DNA of 64,000 nt from MTP4 sp052056915 (GCF_052056915.1 NZ_CP195119.1:3906001-3970000), one strand, 5' to 3'. Shown: positions 34,091-43,526, counted from the first letter of the stretch. Notes: a model not told the origin generated them from the sequence alone. Numbers and translations are program-made.

Positions 34091-34843
34091 TCATTTGGTT
34101 AAAACTGTCTCCTCCTGCAAACCGCCTTTGCCGTGCCGGTAGTCCCGTAATAACCAGAGGCCGTAAATGAACAGTACCAGGGCAAAGGGAAAGACCAGCA
34201 TTCCTCCAAGGAAACCTGTGAGAAAGAGCAGGCAATCCCACAGCCAGTGAATAATGATTACCGGGATGATTGTGTCAAGGCGGACCCGCAAAGCCACTGT
34301 CCAGACCCCGAACATCCCTGCGAAAAAAGCCTGGCCTGCCGCAGCCATGAAATTTCCGGTGATAAAGCCGTTTAACGCATGGACCAGCCCGAAAAGGACC
34401 GCCGTAATCCACACTGCACGCCAGATCCCGAATGATGACGAAGCCCCATGGAACAATATTCCCCGGTACATCAATTCCTCACTGATGCCGACAAGCAGGG
34501 TATTGATGATTACGAGCATAAGCACCGTGCCTGGTGGAAGGCCTGTAAACAATAAAATCAGCAGCAGAAGGAAAAGCACAAGGGCAGGAAGCCAGAGCAA
34601 GCGCAAATCCCGTAAATTATCCGGGCCTTTTCCCGCTACCTGGGGCCACCATTTCAAATAGCTAATAACCCCTAACAAAAAGACCGCTGCAGCCAGCACC
34701 CCGAAAATGATCTGGTTTTTTGCCAGTTCATCAAGCTGCGTGGGCTTTCCCCCGACCTGCAGCAGTTCTCCACCAAATACGATGATAACCCAGATTGCAA
34801 ATATTATCAGTGAAGTAGGCCACGGTTTTCTTGTTGGATTCAT
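34091..34843 (-). CDS. CPBP-family intramembrane metalloprotease
   Basis: A ~250-residue membrane protein with about eight helices and the CPBP (CAAX protease/bacteriocin-processing) motifs in order: EELMYRG (Glu-Glu and Arg), FGLVHALNG (His), and a later HWLWD. The family cleaves within or beside membranes and some members process prenylated or peptide substrates; the target here is unknown. The start is the ATG about 15 bases inside the longest frame, since the upstream TTG overlaps the GGGGAAG ribosome binding site. Located between sulfatase 2 and MarC. Confidence 0.85.
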   Translation of the reverse strand: MNPTRKPWPTSLIIFAIWVIIVFGGELLQVGGKPTQLDELAKNQIIFGVLAAAVFLLGVISYLKWWPQVAGKGPDNLRDLRLLWLPALVLFLLLLILLFTGLPPGTVLMLVIINTLLVGISEELMYRGILFHGASSSFGIWRAVWITAVLFGLVHALNGFITGNFMAAAGQAFFAGMFGVWTVALRVRLDTIIPVIIIHWLWDCLLFLTGFLGGMLVFPFALVLFIYGLWLLRDYRHGKGGLQEETVLTK

Positions 34844-34918
34844 ATCTGTCTTCCCCAATCTGGTTTGATACAGGCGTTGGGCTCAGGCCAGGATTGTAAC
34901 TGCTGGAATTAACAGGCC

Positions 34919-34978
34919 GGGTGCAATCCGGGTGTGACCTGGGTGTAACGTGGGTGTAATCCGGTGTAATCCGGTTGC
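34919..34978. repeat. Short degenerate GGTGTAA repeat
   Basis: GGGTGTAAYSTG-like units of about 10-12 bases repeat five times in the spacer between sulfatase 2 and the CPBP gene. Noncoding. Confidence 0.65.
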
Positions 34979-35061
34979 TAATTGCCTGTTTCTTGCCCCC
35001 GCTGTCAGCTGTTAAACGTCAGCCTTAAAGTTCCTGTCCGGTTCCCTTTCCAACTCCACGT

Positions 35062-36552
35062 TCATGTGCTTCCGATTCCCTTCAAAAGTTTCTCCATTGC
35101 CTGGTCTACAGTAAAACTGGCTGCTTTCTGGCGTGGAGGAAACTCTTTGAACGTTGCCAGAAAGTCTCCAACGACCCCCTGGGCAGGCACAAGCAGGAAG
35201 GCATGGTCGAGGAGCCAGTCGTAATAGATGTTTGAGGTCTGGTCCGCCCTTTCATAAGGGTCGGTGCGCAGGTTGAACAACTTCGGGACGCGCAGGGGGA
35301 CAAAAGGTTCAGCCCAGACCTGTAATGTGCCGATGGCGCGCTGCTCCATAAAGACAAGTTTCCAGTTATCGTACCTCAGAGCTACCAGGTCGCCGTCATC
35401 GGAGAAGTAGAAGAACTCGATGCGCGGGGACTTTTCCTCCTTCCCGGTCAGGTAGGGGAGCAGGTTATAGCCGTCAAGGTGCACTTTGAAAGTTTTGTCC
35501 CCTGCTCTGTAGCCTTTTTTGAGTTTTTCCTTGATCTCAGGCTCTCCGGCTGCTGCAAGGAAGGTTGGCAGCCAGTCCAGGTGGCTTACGATCTCGTTGG
35601 AAACCACGCCTTCGGGGATCGTTCCCGGCCATCTAATCGCCTGAGGCACCCGGAAGGCCCCTTCCCAGCAGGAGTTTTTCTCGTTTCTGAAGGGGGTCAT
35701 GGCTGCGTCGGGCCAGGTGTTCATATGGGGTCCGTTGTCCGTGCTGTAGGCAACGATGGTATCCTCTGCAATGCCAAGTTCGTCCAGCAAATTCAGAAGC
35801 ACTCCTATCTGCCGGTCGTGTTCGATCATGCCGTCGTGGTATTCCGACTGCCAGCGCCCGGACTGCCCTCTTATCCTCTCCGGGACATGGACCCTGAAGT
35901 GCATCCAGGTGGTGTTGAACCAGACAAAGAACGGTTTTTCCGCATTGTGCTGGCGTTTGATGAAATCGATGCTTGCGTCCAGGAACTCCTGGTCCACGGT
36001 CTCCATGCGCTTGCGGGTCAGAGGTCCTGTGTCTTCTATCCTGCCGTCGGCGTAGCTGTGGATTACACCCCTCGGGGCGTAGTTCTTGCGGAAATCAGGA
36101 AAGTCTTCCTCAGGCGGATAGTCAGGGTGTTCAGGCTCCTCTTCAGCATTCAGGTGGTAGAGGTTGCCGTAGAATTCGTCAAAACCATGGTTGGTGGGCA
36201 GGTGCTCGTCCCTGTCTCCAAGGTGGTTCTTTCCAAACTGCCCCGTAGCATAACCCTGAGCTTTTAAAAGCTCGGCGATGGTTGGGTCCTCGGGCTGAAT
36301 TCCAAGTTTAGCCCCTGGCATCCCCACTTTGCTCAGCCCCGTACGAAAAGCGCTCTGCCCGGTGATAAATGAAGCTCTTCCGGCAGTGCAGCTCTGTTCC
36401 CCATAAGAGTCGGTGAACCTTATGCCCTCATTTGCGATGCGATCGATGTTAGGTGTCCTGTAGCCCATCAGGCCGTCGCTGTAGCAGCTGAGGTTACTGA
36501 TTCCTATATCATCTCCCCAGATGACCAGGATGTTCGGTTTCTTTTCCCCCAT
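35062..36552 (-). CDS. Sulfatase 2, Cys-type arylsulfatase
   Basis: A 496-residue sulfatase of the standard arylsulfatase length. GDDIGISN holds the metal Asp pair (residues 14-15), CTAGRASFITG gives the formylglycine site at Cys55 (CxAxR, the form accepted by anaerobic maturases), and STDNGPH holds later metal ligands. No signal peptide, so cytoplasmic. AGAGGT precedes ATG 36552. It is the gene directly downstream of the maturase gene (157-base gap), so co-expression of enzyme and its modifying enzyme is likely. Substrate unknown. Confidence 0.92.
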   Translation of the reverse strand: MGEKKPNILVIWGDDIGISNLSCYSDGLMGYRTPNIDRIANEGIRFTDSYGEQSCTAGRASFITGQSAFRTGLSKVGMPGAKLGIQPEDPTIAELLKAQGYATGQFGKNHLGDRDEHLPTNHGFDEFYGNLYHLNAEEEPEHPDYPPEEDFPDFRKNYAPRGVIHSYADGRIEDTGPLTRKRMETVDQEFLDASIDFIKRQHNAEKPFFVWFNTTWMHFRVHVPERIRGQSGRWQSEYHDGMIEHDRQIGVLLNLLDELGIAEDTIVAYSTDNGPHMNTWPDAAMTPFRNEKNSCWEGAFRVPQAIRWPGTIPEGVVSNEIVSHLDWLPTFLAAAGEPEIKEKLKKGYRAGDKTFKVHLDGYNLLPYLTGKEEKSPRIEFFYFSDDGDLVALRYDNWKLVFMEQRAIGTLQVWAEPFVPLRVPKLFNLRTDPYERADQTSNIYYDWLLDHAFLLVPAQGVVGDFLATFKEFPPRQKAASFTVDQAMEKLLKGIGST

Positions 36553-36588
36553 TGTTTTACCTCTTCGGATTGATTTCTTGCTGGTTTG

Positions 36589-36645
36589 TTTGATTTTGTT
36601 GAGTTGATTTTGTTGAGTTGATTTGTTGAGTTGATTTTGATTAGC
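36589..36645. repeat. ~17-bp GTTGATTTT tandem repeat
   Basis: GTTGATTTTGTTGA-like units repeat about four times between the maturase and sulfatase 2 genes, with small length changes. Noncoding. Confidence 0.75.
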
Positions 36646-36709
36646 CTGTTTTTTGTTTATTTCACATTCCTGCTAACCTGCTATCCCTTCTCTTTCTCTC
36701 TCATTCTTT

Positions 36710-38071
36710 TCAGGAACGTGCAGAAGATCCTGACTGTGGCTGAATCCTGTGCTTTATCTGCTTCTGTCCCTTCTTTTCAGATCCTTTTTTCTGGCGTCCG
36801 TGACAGTTTTTGAACTTGAGCCCGCTGCCGCAGGGGCATGGGTCGTTTTGTCCGGCTCTGGCAAAAGCATCTTCCATAGCCAGGACCTTCATCAGTTCCG
36901 GTGCCGGGTAGCCCCGCTGCATCAGCCAGGCAAGGATCTTCAGGGGGTGGTCGATGTGCCGGAAGAAGTTTTTCCAGCCTTCGCAGAGGTAGTTCAAACC
37001 CGGTTCGCCGTCCGGGGTTGTAAGGAAGCGGTTTTTGGGGCATTCCCCGCGGCAGGCAAAGAGAAAGTCGCATTCCCGGCATGCCCGCGGCAGGGAATCT
37101 CGCTTTTTCTGCCCGAACTTTTGCTGCTTTTCCGAAAAGGCAAGTTCTGCTATTTCTTTTTCCAGGATGTTTCCCAGCCTGCAGGCAGGTTCCACAAAGT
37201 GGTCGCAGGAGTAAAGGTCGCCGTTGTGCTCCAGGGCAAGCCCCAGGCCGCAGGTCTCTTCAAAGACGCACATCCCCGAGGGCATGCCCAGCCAGCGGCG
37301 GGCTATGGCTTCAAAGGTCTGCACAAAGACATTGCCCACGTCGTTTCTCGCCCATTCGTCAAAAATACGGATCAGGAAATTTCCAAACTGTTCCGGCCGT
37401 ACCGAAAGGTCCGAGACCGTGTTTCCCTGCTGGTAGAGGGTGCCTCCGTCCTCGTTGATTCGCTCCACAATGGGGATGAACTGGACCCAGTCTGTCTTTG
37501 CCTCGTCCCGGAGGAAGCGGTAGACTTCCAGCGGATAATCGGCGTTCCTGCGGTTGACTGTGGCAAGGACGTTGTATTCAACCCCATGTTTTTGCAGCAG
37601 GCGAAGCCCCCGCATGACCCGGTCGAAGGACCCTTTACCTCCCCTGTCCACCCGGCAGGCATCGTGCAGTTCGCGCGGGCCGTCGATGCTGATCCCTATG
37701 AGAAAGTTGTTTTCCTTGAAGAAGCGGCACCACTCGTCGTCCAGCAACGTGCCGTTGGTCTGCATCGTATTTTCAAACGTCATGCCAGGCTTCCTGTACT
37801 TTTCCTGCAGCTCGATTGCACGCCTGTAAAAGTCGATTCCCATCAGGGTGGGCTCCCCTCCCTGCCAGGCAACGGTCACCTGCGGGCTGCTGTGGGCTTC
37901 GATGAGCTGTCTGATGTAGTTTTCCAGCACCTCGTCTGACATGCGGAAGCTGCTGCCGGGATAGAGCAGTTCTTTAGGCAGGTAGAAGCAGTAGGAACAG
38001 GCAAGGTTGCAGACTGCCCCGGTGGGCTTGGCAAGCACATGGACGCGGGGAGGCAGGAAGTTTTGTGCCAT
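36710..38071 (-). CDS. Anaerobic sulfatase-maturating radical SAM enzyme with SEC-C tail
   Basis: A 453-residue enzyme that converts the active-site Cys (or Ser) of sulfatases to formylglycine without oxygen. The radical SAM motif CNLACSYC (Cys21, 25, 28) opens the barrel, AWQGGEPTLMGIDFYR follows, and ISIDGPRELHD holds the typical anSME segment. The SPASM auxiliary cluster cysteines lie in CGLGLALEHNGDLYSCDHF and CRECDFLFACRGEC. The last ~50 residues add NDPCPCGSGLKFKNCHG, a complete SEC-C zinc motif, then a basic tail. anSMEs normally end after the SPASM domain, so this fusion is notable. It lies upstream of sulfatase 2 and downstream of the AI-2E permease and sulfatase 3. Confidence 0.92.
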   Translation of the reverse strand: MAQNFLPPRVHVLAKPTGAVCNLACSYCFYLPKELLYPGSSFRMSDEVLENYIRQLIEAHSSPQVTVAWQGGEPTLMGIDFYRRAIELQEKYRKPGMTFENTMQTNGTLLDDEWCRFFKENNFLIGISIDGPRELHDACRVDRGGKGSFDRVMRGLRLLQKHGVEYNVLATVNRRNADYPLEVYRFLRDEAKTDWVQFIPIVERINEDGGTLYQQGNTVSDLSVRPEQFGNFLIRIFDEWARNDVGNVFVQTFEAIARRWLGMPSGMCVFEETCGLGLALEHNGDLYSCDHFVEPACRLGNILEKEIAELAFSEKQQKFGQKKRDSLPRACRECDFLFACRGECPKNRFLTTPDGEPGLNYLCEGWKNFFRHIDHPLKILAWLMQRGYPAPELMKVLAMEDAFARAGQNDPCPCGSGLKFKNCHGRQKKGSEKKGQKQIKHRIQPQSGSSARS

Positions 38072-38244
38072 TTAACAGTTCCTCCCTGTGCTGGGATTTC
38101 CCGGCTCGAATTTGGGTCTTATGATTCGGGCCATGTTTCCGATCATGCTTCGGCCCATACTTTGGCTCATGCTTCGGATTTCGTAAGGTCTGCCTGTATT
38201 TTCTGTCATTTGAAATTCTCCTTCTGTCCTGTGTACCCGGCTTT

Positions 38245-39414
38245 TTAGTCTTCCGCGAAAACCCCTTCTTCGCGCAAGCGGCGCACCGTCTGTATCACGA
38301 CTGCGGTAAGCGGCACTGCCAGTATCATAGCCAGGAATCCGCCGACAACGCCGGATGCGATCGTTACCAGGAACACGAGCAGCGGGTGCACTTTGAGAGT
38401 TGTCCCCAGAGCCCAGGTATTTATGGCATTCTGCAGCGCCCCGTTGGATATGGTCACCGCCACTGCGACAATCAGCGCCGTTTCTGCTCCCCCGGAACCA
38501 AAAGCGATAATCACGGCAAAAGCGCCGCCAATGAAGGCGCCTATGTAAGGGATGAATGAAGTAAAAAAGTAGAGGATGAGAATCGAGCCCACCAGGGGCA
38601 CCTTGAGGACAATCAGAGGGATGGCCACCACGATCGCCGTAATCGTCGCAGTGAGTGCGGTTCCCCGGAAATAAAGCCTTATTGAACGGCTGATGTCGGC
38701 AACGATAGCCGTACCAGTCCCTGGTTTTAACTTGAACTGCCGGGCCAGCCAGGCCTCTATTTCAGGCCCGTCCCTGAGGATGAAAAAGAGGATGAATACA
38801 CTGAAATATACTCCTATCAGGAGCGCTGCAGCACTCGAAAACGTGCTGCTGAGGATTCCGATAATACCCTGGCCCAGCGCAGGCAGGCCATTTGCAACTG
38901 CGTCTCTGATGGATTCAAGGGTCTCTTCCTCGATCTGGAACTGCAGCAGCCAGGCTTCCAGGCTTGTCCAGCCGGCTTCGAGCTGGCGGACGATCTCGGC
39001 CCCCTGGTCAATGAAACCCCTGACAAGGATAAAGAAAAGGGCGAAGGCACCCAGAAATATGAACAGCATTGTCAACGCTGTGCCGGCACTGCGGGGAACC
39101 CGCCGCCGCTCAAGCATGTCCACCAGCGGCCGAAAGACAATTCCTATCACCACCGCAACGAGCAGCGGGACGGTGATACTGCTCACGGTTGCAATGAAGC
39201 TGAGGACAGTGCTTGCGGCGAGCACGATGCCCAGGAAGAGCCAGCTAACCACGCCTGCGCGGCGCAGCCAGTAAGGTGCGCTCCGGGCAAAGTCACTTCG
39301 AAGTTGTTTGTCCGTAATGTTTCCCCCTGGATAGGACTGGCAGTTCCCGGGCTGCCTGCTCACCGGATTACCTGCCAGTCCCCCATCCGATCCGGTCTTT
39401 CGTCCTATCTTCAC
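38245..39414 (-). CDS. AI-2E-family transporter (permease), copy in sulfatase cluster
   Basis: A 389-residue membrane protein with about eight helices, a basic N-terminal extension (~40 residues), a soluble stretch around residues 135-190, and the FTSFIPYIGAFIGGAFAVI segment plus GVVGGFLAMILAVPLTAVV near the end, as in the AI-2E/YdiK family. Members export small molecules or act in Na+ or stress tolerance; the substrate here is unknown. It starts at GTG 39414, whose GTGA overlaps the stop codon of sulfatase 3, so it is translationally coupled. It differs clearly from the duplicated pair at 53-55.8 kb. Confidence 0.85.
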   Translation of the reverse strand: MKIGRKTGSDGGLAGNPVSRQPGNCQSYPGGNITDKQLRSDFARSAPYWLRRAGVVSWLFLGIVLAASTVLSFIATVSSITVPLLVAVVIGIVFRPLVDMLERRRVPRSAGTALTMLFIFLGAFALFFILVRGFIDQGAEIVRQLEAGWTSLEAWLLQFQIEEETLESIRDAVANGLPALGQGIIGILSSTFSSAAALLIGVYFSVFILFFILRDGPEIEAWLARQFKLKPGTGTAIVADISRSIRLYFRGTALTATITAIVVAIPLIVLKVPLVGSILILYFFTSFIPYIGAFIGGAFAVIIAFGSGGAETALIVAVAVTISNGALQNAINTWALGTTLKVHPLLVFLVTIASGVVGGFLAMILAVPLTAVVIQTVRRLREEGVFAED

Positions 39415-41765
39415 TGCCTCGCCATGACCATGCGGATCTCGGCTTCCTTGTCCTCGATCAGCTTGCCGGTCACATCCACGGTCACGCTGTAGATCTTGCC
39501 TGTGAACTCAAAGGGAGGCTTATAGTCGGGCGTAACCGGAGCTCCGGGAGCTGAGCCGCAGGTGATCCCGGTTGTTAGCCCCAGTGCGAGTGGGTTCGTC
39601 ACGGGAACCTCAACCTGGCCGACCAATTTCCTGTCTATATATAGCTGGGCTCTGCCTGGTGCCCCCTTGCCCTTTGCCACGTCCGGCTCGCCGGTCACTT
39701 CGAACTCGAAGCGGAGCTTATGCCGACCCTCTGGAACGTTTTCCACGGAGTCGACATGATAGAGAGTCCTGGCTACGTAGTTGTGAACCCAGTGCAGCTT
39801 TCCACCTTTGACGTAGAAAGAATATCCTCCTTCAATGCCTCCGTGGGCAAACAGGACTCCTTCGGCACCTCCCGGAGGGATCTCGACATCGGCAGTGATG
39901 CTGTGCGGGCGGTTGAGGACCCTGACTGCTGCATTCGAGGGTACCCCCTGGGTCCCGGGATAGTAAGTGTAGCGTGTCCGGTCGACGGCAATCTGCGGTC
40001 TTTCATCGGCAAGGCGCAGCACTCCGCGGCCGTCGATAGGCAGCACGTTGTATTTTCCTGCCTCCACATACCAGGTGGCAATCATCTCGATCAATTTCGC
40101 ACGGTTCTCTTCAGCCACGTTTTCGTTTTCAGTCCAGTCCTTTTCCACATGGTAAAGCTCCCAGCCTTTTGCATCCAGTTCGGTCAGCTTCCCTGCCGGG
40201 ATCGGTTCACCGAAGGACATTCCTGCTTCGGCGAAAGAAGGGCCTGGCCACGGGCAGACGGCACGCCAGCCTTCATGGTAAATGGAGCGGTGCCCCATCA
40301 TCTCAAAGTACTGGGTGTGGTGCTTTGAAGGCGCACCGGCATTATCGAAGCTATCTGCAAAACTGAAGCCTTCGATGGGCGCCTGGGTAACCCCTTTGAT
40401 AAGCTCCGGAGGCTCAATTCCCAGGCAGTTCAGGACTGTGGGCACCATGTCGATAGCGTGGGCGTACTGGGTGCGGACCTCACCCCTGCTCATCACTCCC
40501 CTGGGCCAGTGGACGATGAAGGGGTCGCTGATGCCGCCGCGGTAGGTTTCGCGCTTCCAGCGGCGGAAAGGTGTGTCTCCTGCCCAGGTCCAGCCCCAGG
40601 CATAGTGGTTGTAAGTTTCCGGGCTGCCCAGCTTATCCAGGGCTGCGAGGTTTTCCTCCAGCGATTCTGGTACATTGTTGAAGAATAGGTTCTCATTGAC
40701 CGAGCCCGTGGGGCCGCCCTCGGAACTTGCGCCGTTGTCGGAAATCACCATGATTAAAGTATTATCAAACTCGCCAATGTCTTTCAGGAACTGCAGCAGC
40801 CTGCCGATGTGGTAATCGGTATGTTCAAGGAAGCCGGCAAAGACTTCCATCATGCGGGCGTAGAGCTTTTTCTCCTCAGGCGAGCATTCATCCCAGGGAC
40901 TGACATCCGGGTCGTGGCGGGATATTTCGGCATCTTTCGGGACGATCCCAAGTTCCTTCTGCCGGGCGAATGTTTTCTCACGGTAAGCCTCCCAGCCATC
41001 GTCGAACTTGCCTTTGTATTTATCCGCCCATTCTTTGGGGACGTGGTGAGGGGCATGCATAGCTCCGGTGCAGAAGTACATGAAAAAGGGCTTGTTGGGT
41101 GCGACCTGTTTGGCGTCGGCAATGAACTGGATAGCCTTATCCGTCAGGTCCTCATTCAGGGTATAGCCCTCTTCCGGAGTCCCGGGAGGGATTGCAGGGT
41201 GGTTGTCGTAGACCAGTTCAGGGTAATACTGGTTCGTTTCGCCTCCTAAAAACCCGTAGAAGCGCTCGAAACCCCGGCCCAGAGGCCAGCGGTCATAGGG
41301 TCCGGCTGCCGATATCTGGTCTGCGGGTGTCAGGTGCCATTTGCCCACGGCATAGGTATTGTAGCCGTGCTCCAGGAGCATCTCCGACAAAAACCCGTTC
41401 TCAAAAGGTATGTAGCCGTTGTAGCCGGGATAGCCGGTTGAGCCCTCGGTGATGCAGGCCATGTTGTTCGAATGGTGGTTTCGCCCTGTCAGGATACAGG
41501 TGCGGGTGGGAGAACACAGCGCCGTAGTGTGCATATTATTGTAAACAAGGCCCCCCTCCGCCAGGCTGTCCATGTTAGGTGTATTTATAGGCGAGCCGTA
41601 GCAGCCGAGTTGTCCGAAGCCGGTATCGTCCAGCACGATAAATAACACATTTGGGGTCCCTTCTTTAGCCCGGCGGGGTTCCGGCCAGGCAGGTTCTGAC
41701 TGGTCCGCAGTGCGCCCGATAACTCCGGGAAAGGTGGTTCCGGACCTGTATTCTTCTAATGGCAT
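39411..41765 (-). CDS. Sulfatase 3, long Cys-type arylsulfatase
   Basis: A 784-residue sulfatase paralogous to sulfatase 1 over its whole length. LDDTGFG holds the metal Asp pair (residues 46-47), CSPTRTCILTGRNHH the formylglycine site at Cys84, and ISDNGASSEGG later ligands. The C-terminal ~170 residues (FAHGGIEGGYSFYVKGGKL onward) form a beta-sandwich-like domain. No signal peptide. AGGAGG precedes ATG 41765. It overlaps the AI-2E permease gene by 4 bases, the tightest link in the cluster, which suggests that the permease handles its substrate or product. That is inference. Confidence 0.93.
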   Translation of the reverse strand: MPLEEYRSGTTFPGVIGRTADQSEPAWPEPRRAKEGTPNVLFIVLDDTGFGQLGCYGSPINTPNMDSLAEGGLVYNNMHTTALCSPTRTCILTGRNHHSNNMACITEGSTGYPGYNGYIPFENGFLSEMLLEHGYNTYAVGKWHLTPADQISAAGPYDRWPLGRGFERFYGFLGGETNQYYPELVYDNHPAIPPGTPEEGYTLNEDLTDKAIQFIADAKQVAPNKPFFMYFCTGAMHAPHHVPKEWADKYKGKFDDGWEAYREKTFARQKELGIVPKDAEISRHDPDVSPWDECSPEEKKLYARMMEVFAGFLEHTDYHIGRLLQFLKDIGEFDNTLIMVISDNGASSEGGPTGSVNENLFFNNVPESLEENLAALDKLGSPETYNHYAWGWTWAGDTPFRRWKRETYRGGISDPFIVHWPRGVMSRGEVRTQYAHAIDMVPTVLNCLGIEPPELIKGVTQAPIEGFSFADSFDNAGAPSKHHTQYFEMMGHRSIYHEGWRAVCPWPGPSFAEAGMSFGEPIPAGKLTELDAKGWELYHVEKDWTENENVAEENRAKLIEMIATWYVEAGKYNVLPIDGRGVLRLADERPQIAVDRTRYTYYPGTQGVPSNAAVRVLNRPHSITADVEIPPGGAEGVLFAHGGIEGGYSFYVKGGKLHWVHNYVARTLYHVDSVENVPEGRHKLRFEFEVTGEPDVAKGKGAPGRAQLYIDRKLVGQVEVPVTNPLALGLTTGITCGSAPGAPVTPDYKPPFEFTGKIYSVTVDVTGKLIEDKEAEIRMVMARQ

Positions 41766-41961
41766 TTATCCTCCTATCGTTGGATTTTCCGTAAAAAGCC
41801 TGAAAATAAATACGGAAAAAATAAAAAAAGAGGAAAGGAACCGATTTTTCGCTCCTCTCCTCTCCCCTCTTATTCATTTCATTCAGGAATCGTTGTTCAT
41901 GCCTTATACCCGATTTCCGGGGATGCAGGCATTCCCGGTGAAGTGGTCTTCAGGTCAGGAT

Positions 41962-42486
41962 TCAGGCTGTCGGAGCCACTTCTGCTTCTTCCTCTTCTTC
42001 GACAAACATCTCGCGCAGCTTGTCCTCTTCTTCTTTGGACAGGTTGGAAGCGATGAGTTCAAAATCGATGCTTTTCAGGGCATCCTGGACCTTATCCTGC
42101 ACGGCGTCGCTTGTCAGCAGGAAAAGGGCTGAGGTGCCTTCGGTCACTTTGCTGCGGACCGACTTGATGAAATCATCACTGATACCCACGTCGGCAAAAG
42201 AGCCTGCAAGCGCTCCAAAAGCTGCTCCTACAACCATCCCGAAGATCGGGACCAGGAAAATCAGGCCGAAGAGCATGCCCCAGAATGCCCCGCTCAGTGC
42301 GCCTACCCCGGCCATGCTGGTTAACTGCTGTGTTTTCGGTTTCTTTTTGCCCATTGGCCAGGAGACAACTGCTGCGTCCTGCAGGGTAATCAGCTGTCTC
42401 TTGCTTAAGTCTTCGATCACTTCGAGTGTATGTTGTGCACCGCCAGGGGTGTCAAATTTTAGAACTGTTAGTGTTGCTATATTCAA
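41962..42486 (-). CDS. DUF1269-family protein with glycine-zipper-like membrane segment
   Basis: A 174-residue protein of the DUF1269 type: an N-terminal IATLTVLKFDTPGGA strand with a conserved DAAVVSWP segment, a Gly/Ala-rich hydrophobic stretch (MAGVGALSGAFWGMLFGLIF onward, about 75-115) and an acidic C-terminal tail. Function unknown; relatives are linked to membrane stress. The start is odd. TTG 42486 directly abuts the GGAGGT at 42487-42492, leaving no spacing, whereas ATA at 42478-42480 lies 6 bases from it and corresponds to the residue before ATLTVLKF where relatives begin. It may lead the sulfatase 3 transcription unit (196-base gap). Confidence 0.8.
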   Translation of the reverse strand: MNIATLTVLKFDTPGGAQHTLEVIEDLSKRQLITLQDAAVVSWPMGKKKPKTQQLTSMAGVGALSGAFWGMLFGLIFLVPIFGMVVGAAFGALAGSFADVGISDDFIKSVRSKVTEGTSALFLLTSDAVQDKVQDALKSIDFELIASNLSKEEEDKLREMFVEEEEEAEVAPTA

Positions 42487-42833
42487 ACCTCCTTTTCAGT
42501 CTGGATTTTTCTCTGCATAAATATTTTTATCGCTGCTTTTTATTATGCAATTTTGCCAATTGAAGTGAAACTGTCATCTTCGCCGTTTTGTAGCAGTTTA
42601 CCACCGAGAGAAAATCTTGCTGAGGTCAATGAGCCCTTTTGCACCGGGATTTGAGGAATAGTAAATTTATGACCGGGACGTCGGCTGTGTGATATTTTCC
42701 ATCTACCCCCACAGGGCTCTCCTGAACCCTGCATCCGGAACTAAGCGACGTTGTTAAGTGTAATTTTCATTTGTAAGAATGATAACGCCGGAAAATAAGG
42801 TGCCAGCTCTCCCCTCTGTCTATTTTAATATTG

Positions 42834-42931
42834 TACCCCCAATTCACGGAACCTGCAAGACTTTCCCCCTGGCTTGCGGTTCAATAATTAACTTTTATAT
42901 AATTCGATTTTTATGTATATTTCTTTATGCA
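42834..42931 (-). promoter_or_regulatory. Shared upstream element with dyad, copy 2
   Basis: CGGAACCTGCAAGAC and CCCTGGCTTGCGGTTCAAT (about 42846-42885) repeat the block upstream of sulfatase 1. The dyad TGTATA-N6-TATGCA at 42914-42931 matches the perfect one at 33309-33326 with one change. On the minus strand a TATA-like TTATATAAAAG lies beside it at about 42893-42903. It lies about 350-450 bases upstream of the DUF1269 gene. Confidence 0.45.
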
Positions 42932-43526
42932 TGTTTATTTATTTTACCGGGTCTGCTGATTGGGATTTCTCCGGAAAATTTAAGGTGTCCTTATTCTTAG
43001 GTGTTCCCCAATTCTTCGGTTGATATTGTTTTCGTTAGTCTGGGAACTGGTTAGTCCGGGAAACCTTTAATTTGGCCGAGCGCACATGACCCGGTAAACC
43101 GTTTTTCCCGCGAAGAGATTCAAGAGCCTCCGCCAGCTTGCCTGGCGGCTCTCTCAAAAAATAGTGGTGCTAAAAAAAGTAAAAAAGAAATAAAAATTAA
43201 TGTTCTTTTAGTTGTCTTTAAAATTCCCGGTTTTGTCTTTTCTTCTTTTTAATCTGTTTTAACTTTTATTTTGTAAAGGCCGGGCTCCTTCGTCGCCCGT
43301 GGACAATAACGACGCGATACAGCTATTTATGGTTGTATGGGGACATATTTCAGGACTTTTTCCGGTTGTATGGGGTCCTGGTCCGGAACTTAGAGTCGGC
43401 CATTGTTTTTATTCGACTTAATAACATCAACTGAATGATGCAGGACTATCTTTAGTTTTCATTTTACTTAAAAACATCAACCGAATAATGCAGGAAGACA
43501 AAATCACGGATCTTTCCGGAAACTTT
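42932..43526. other. Intergenic region with hairpins and a 2-copy repeat
   Basis: It holds the hairpin CCGCCAG..CTGGCGG near 43131-43149 (also at 60337-60358, both with AAACCGTTTTT about 30 bases upstream), a second hairpin near 43269-43297, and an imperfect ~50-bp direct repeat around CATCAACYGAATRATGCAGG (43407-43499). No gene is convincing. Confidence 0.5.

Noticed and set aside
42543..42734. Minus-strand 63-codon frame that looked transposase-like
   Set aside because: I could not match it to a transposase motif and there are no inverted repeats or target duplications.
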